The notes beneath the pieces are model-generated. The model was not told where the DNA came from, searched no databases, and saw only the letters and a program-made list of their open reading frames with translations. A DNA stretch of 64,000 nucleotides from Rhyacichthys aspro. Taxonomy: Eukaryota > Chordata > Actinopteri > Gobiiformes > Rhyacichthyidae. The DNA lies in the NCBI GenBank assembly GCA_036850595.1, contig CM072160.1:2217981-2281980 (forward strand), written 5' to 3'. Both the position numbers and the translations under genes were made by a program. Shown here one piece after another: positions 60,831-64,000 of the stretch; position 1 is the first letter of the stretch; every line of letters begins with the position of its first letter.

Positions 60831-61066
60831 CAAACACCACGTTTCCACAGCACGGAACTTAGCTCTTTAAATGAGATATCCCTTTGTTGTGCTATTTCCA
60901 CGGCCCTCTGTCAATCAAAATGTAAACTTAACGCTGCATTTAATTGAAAATAAATAAATTAACGCTATGTTAAGGTCTAAGCAACAATTTATTCAACACT
61001 TTACTGAAATGTAGGCTCCAGTGTAATAATTTCCTAAATATGCATCATTTAAAACAGTCAAAATAT

Positions 61067-61097
61067 ATGAATGAATGAATGAATGAATGAATGAATG
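61067..61097 (+). repeat. (GAAT)n microsatellite
   Basis: About seven GAAT units lie upstream of the bcas3 promoter. Confidence 0.95.
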
Positions 61098-61820
61098 TGT
61101 CTAAACAGGCTGTCAGTTAAGGCAGTGACATTTATATTTATAATTTAATTATAGTTTTGAGTTAAATAATTCAAGCAAATAATAAACAAATTTAAGTTTA
61201 TTTCTTAGTCATTTGATCAGATTCACTTCAGATTCACAGCTTTTAACATTTATTTTTATGTTGACATTCTTGTTCTACTATAATGCTTTTTACACTGACA
61301 GTAATAGTTTATCATCAAAGACTTACAATTTTAGGTCTTTATCAACAATTTTACCACTGTTCCCTGGGATTTTTGCGTATGATTTACTGGTCTTTACTTT
61401 GTTCCTAAAAGTCTGACAACAATCAACCCTTAGTTACTGATAATCCCTCTTTCCTCTTTCACGAAATATTAGAAATTAGTTATTAGTATTAGTTTATCAG
61501 TGGTGCAACTCCTCATAATACCTCCAATTCATCAACACTTTTTATTTTCATCTGTTGCTCCTGTAATTCAACAGTGTTCATGCTTCCATACAATCCACAA
61601 TTAATGGCAATCATGCAACAAGACCATGCAAAAAGGACAGCTTGGGATGTGAAAACCTCATAAACCACATCAAAAATCAGGAAGAGCATGACTTGGAGCA
61701 TTTCTAAAATCATCTGACTGGATCACAAAAAGAGCAATGTTTTTGTTTTTTGTTTTGCAGTTTGCTAAGTAGACAAGGACTTTAAGTATAGAAGGTAACT
61801 AATTAAACTGACTTTTCCTT

Positions 61821-61860
61821 GTTTGTTGTTGTTGTTGTTGTTGTTGTTGTTTGTTTGTTT
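61821..61860 (+). repeat. (GTT)n microsatellite
   Basis: About nine GTT units are flanked by GTTT units on both sides. Confidence 0.95.
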
Positions 61861-64000
61861 TGGTCCAAATTAATAGAAGCCGAAACAAAACAACAGAGAG
61901 TTAATCTAAACTGAGTGAGTTCGTGCAGGAACGTAGTATGAACATTTATAACCTGGTCTTTGCAGGTTTTATTCTTAGATTATCCACATCTCTTGGGTTT
62001 GAAGGAGCTCTCTGATTGGACCATCCTTTTCTGTATTCACACATGGGACTGTTCAGTTGATAGCAGCTTAACATTGAATTATTTCTTTCATTCTTCATTT
62101 TTATGTCCACATTTATGAACTTAAATTCTGATGCTACACGGGTAGATGGTATTTACTCTAAATATAAGTGTATAAATACGATTCAGTTCTTTTATATCAG
62201 GACTTAAACACTTTTGGTCAATGTCAGGCTGTTAAAACTCAAATTACACTGTCACTGAACTATTCCATTTTAAGAATTATTGTAAAATATGCCCCATCAT
62301 GTATAAATGTAGGTGATGTGTTTAATTAAATAGAAATCTAATCATCTATTAAACTATGACATGTAGCTACTACTCTATGTCACTTCTTCAAACCTTCAAA
62401 CCTGAATATACAGTAAGACTCTCCTCTAACATGTCTCTATTTGTTTTCTTTAGCCATAGTGACTCCTCTTGGCTCCAGTGATAATGGCTTTTCTTCTTCT
62501 TTTTCATCTAACCTCTGAACGGTGAACAGACTCAGACCTGTTTATGCAACTGTAAACTCTGAGTTGGACTGGTCTGAGGAGAAACCTGAGCTCAGATTTA
62601 AACTTTAAACATTTAATTTCCGAGCATCACCGTTTAATTTGTGTTAGTCTTCGTAGAGAGCTCAGAGGAGGGCCTGACCCTTTCAAACAGAGCTCTCTCA
62701 CAAACAGAGAGAGACAGAAGAAACCATTTAACACGAGTTGTTGAGATGTAATTACTTTTCATTTGATGTGAAAAATTATTCAAAGTCAATGAGTCGGAGA
62801 GTGTTGTGGCGTCTATCACAGGAACTGGCATTGTTTACTTCCCGCAGCACATCATCTGCTCCGTCACATTATTCTCTGTGTCTGACTGTCGAACACAGCG
62901 CTCTACAGTGTATCACACGGCTCATTTAACCGGCCGGACACGTGTGCTCCTGCTGCATTGTTCACGTGTGTTTTATTCCTTTGTCGAGTGTTGTGTATTT
63001 ACCATTTACACCAGGCTTTAAATGTTGAGTCTGATGGTGAACTTTACAAACAAAACACCGCCATGTCCTGCAGAAGTCTTACAGCATCCTCAAAGACTCT
63101 TTCCACACTTATGACACAGATCTGACAATTAAAACCCATATTATATATTATTATACAGTACATTTTTGTTTTTTTGTCACATTTAAAGTGAAATATAAAC
63201 AATGAGGAAGATTGTGTAAAGTATAATGTAAAATCAAACTGTTGCTTAGACTTTAACATAGCTTAAATTCATTTATTTTTGATTTAGTGTTACGTTTTGA
63301 TTGACAAAGGGCAGTGAAAATAGAACAATAAAGGGATACGACATTTAAAGGGCTAAGTTCTGTACTGTTTATCATTAAAAATGAGTGTGTATTGTACATT
63401 TTTCTTATTAAACATCTGAATCTGTTGAAAGTGGACCAGGTTTTATTGAATATACTTCAGAAATGGCATTATATAATCTTATCTAACTTGATCTTATGGT
63501 GAAAAATTACAGTTTTGAGATAATATTCATAATAAAGCAATAGAGAACTTGCAGATCATGTTTATAGTTTAATTTTTTGTAAAAGCTTTGTGCCATCTTC
63601 CAGAACTACAGCACATTTATTAACATTTCCTTTTAAATGACAAAAAACACTTCTTGCAGTAATAGGGAACTCTAATAATAAACAACACCCAAGAAAATAG
63701 ATAGATAAGCATAGTGTTATTGTTGTTGATTGTATCCAGATTCTCAAAGCCGCCATTTTATCCTTTTGATATTAACTTTTTTTTATTGATTTTTGAAGTC
63801 AGAACTCTTTTGTTGACCCAAATAAAATCTTCTGGAATCCATTTATTTTGGTCAAAACCCACTGTTTTAAAATGACAGTTCATATAGAGCATCTATTCAA
63901 GATTATTTCACATATATTTGAAAAAAAATTTCAATAAATAAATGAAAGTTTGCCGGTTCAGTTGCACTGCACTGTCACCGCTTTGAGTAAATTGCTCTCA

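Larger units (their letters stand above)
60840..64000. other. Upstream intergenic DNA, no gene recognised
   Basis: This is AT-rich sequence upstream of the bcas3 promoter, with (GAAT)n and (GTT)n microsatellites. A slightly GC-richer block at about 62.63-62.96 kb has no recognisable coding frame. The short open frames, for example 61513-61713 on the minus strand, resemble no family I know. In other vertebrates ppm1d lies on this side of bcas3, but I see none of it here. Confidence 0.6.

Noticed and set aside
61513..61713. A hydrophobic 66-codon minus-strand frame upstream of bcas3 as an exon of the neighbouring gene
   Set aside because: I recognise no family, it does not resemble PPM1D, and the surrounding DNA is AT-rich without clear splice sites.
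1..64000. tRNA genes, CRISPR arrays, or a compact multi-gene system
   Set aside because: I saw no tRNA-like A/B box pairs, no regular short repeats with unique spacers (the 62-bp array has no spacers), and no second protein-coding gene. The window is one vertebrate gene with its introns.

Overview
The window is vertebrate nuclear DNA, most likely from a teleost fish. It is AT-rich, has long introns with canonical GT-AG splice sites, and carries decayed LINE fragments and fish-type interspersed repeats. There are no bacterial operons, phage genes or CRISPR arrays. Almost all of it is covered by one minus-strand gene, which I identify from the translated exons as bcas3 (BCAS3 microtubule associated cell migration factor, also called Rudhira).

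Layout, read in gene order from right to left. About 60.84-64.0 kb is upstream DNA with microsatellites and no gene I can recognise. About 60.64-60.83 kb holds the promoter, with two CCAAT boxes and a CRE-like site, and a non-coding first exon. Coding exon 1, with the ATG and an in-frame upstream stop, lies at 58.3 kb. Eleven more coding exons follow at 57.7, 57.4, 56.7, 48.8, 46.6, 26.0, 25.8, 19.3, 18.2, 16.3 and 13.2 kb. All twelve splice in phase and give 358 complete codons plus one base. Human BCAS3 is roughly 900 residues, so this is about the first two fifths of the protein, the amino-terminal beta-propeller region. The rest, including the conserved BCAS3 domain, must lie left of position 1. 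The first 13.2 kb is the intron that leads to it.

The introns hold three copies of a ~450-500 bp interspersed element (two forward, one reverse), a second family of direct repeats, a third short family ending in a fish-type terminus, degraded LINE reverse-transcriptase pieces, a 62-bp minisatellite and two perfect hairpins. They also hold several GC-enriched blocks dense in homeodomain-type TAAT motifs that look like conserved regulatory DNA. This fits what is known of the locus: bcas3 is a bystander gene in a regulatory block around tbx2 and tbx4.

I found no undescribed multi-gene system. The most interesting points are the candidate enhancers inside the introns, the inverted repeats that flank five exons, and the open frame running upstream of coding exon 2.
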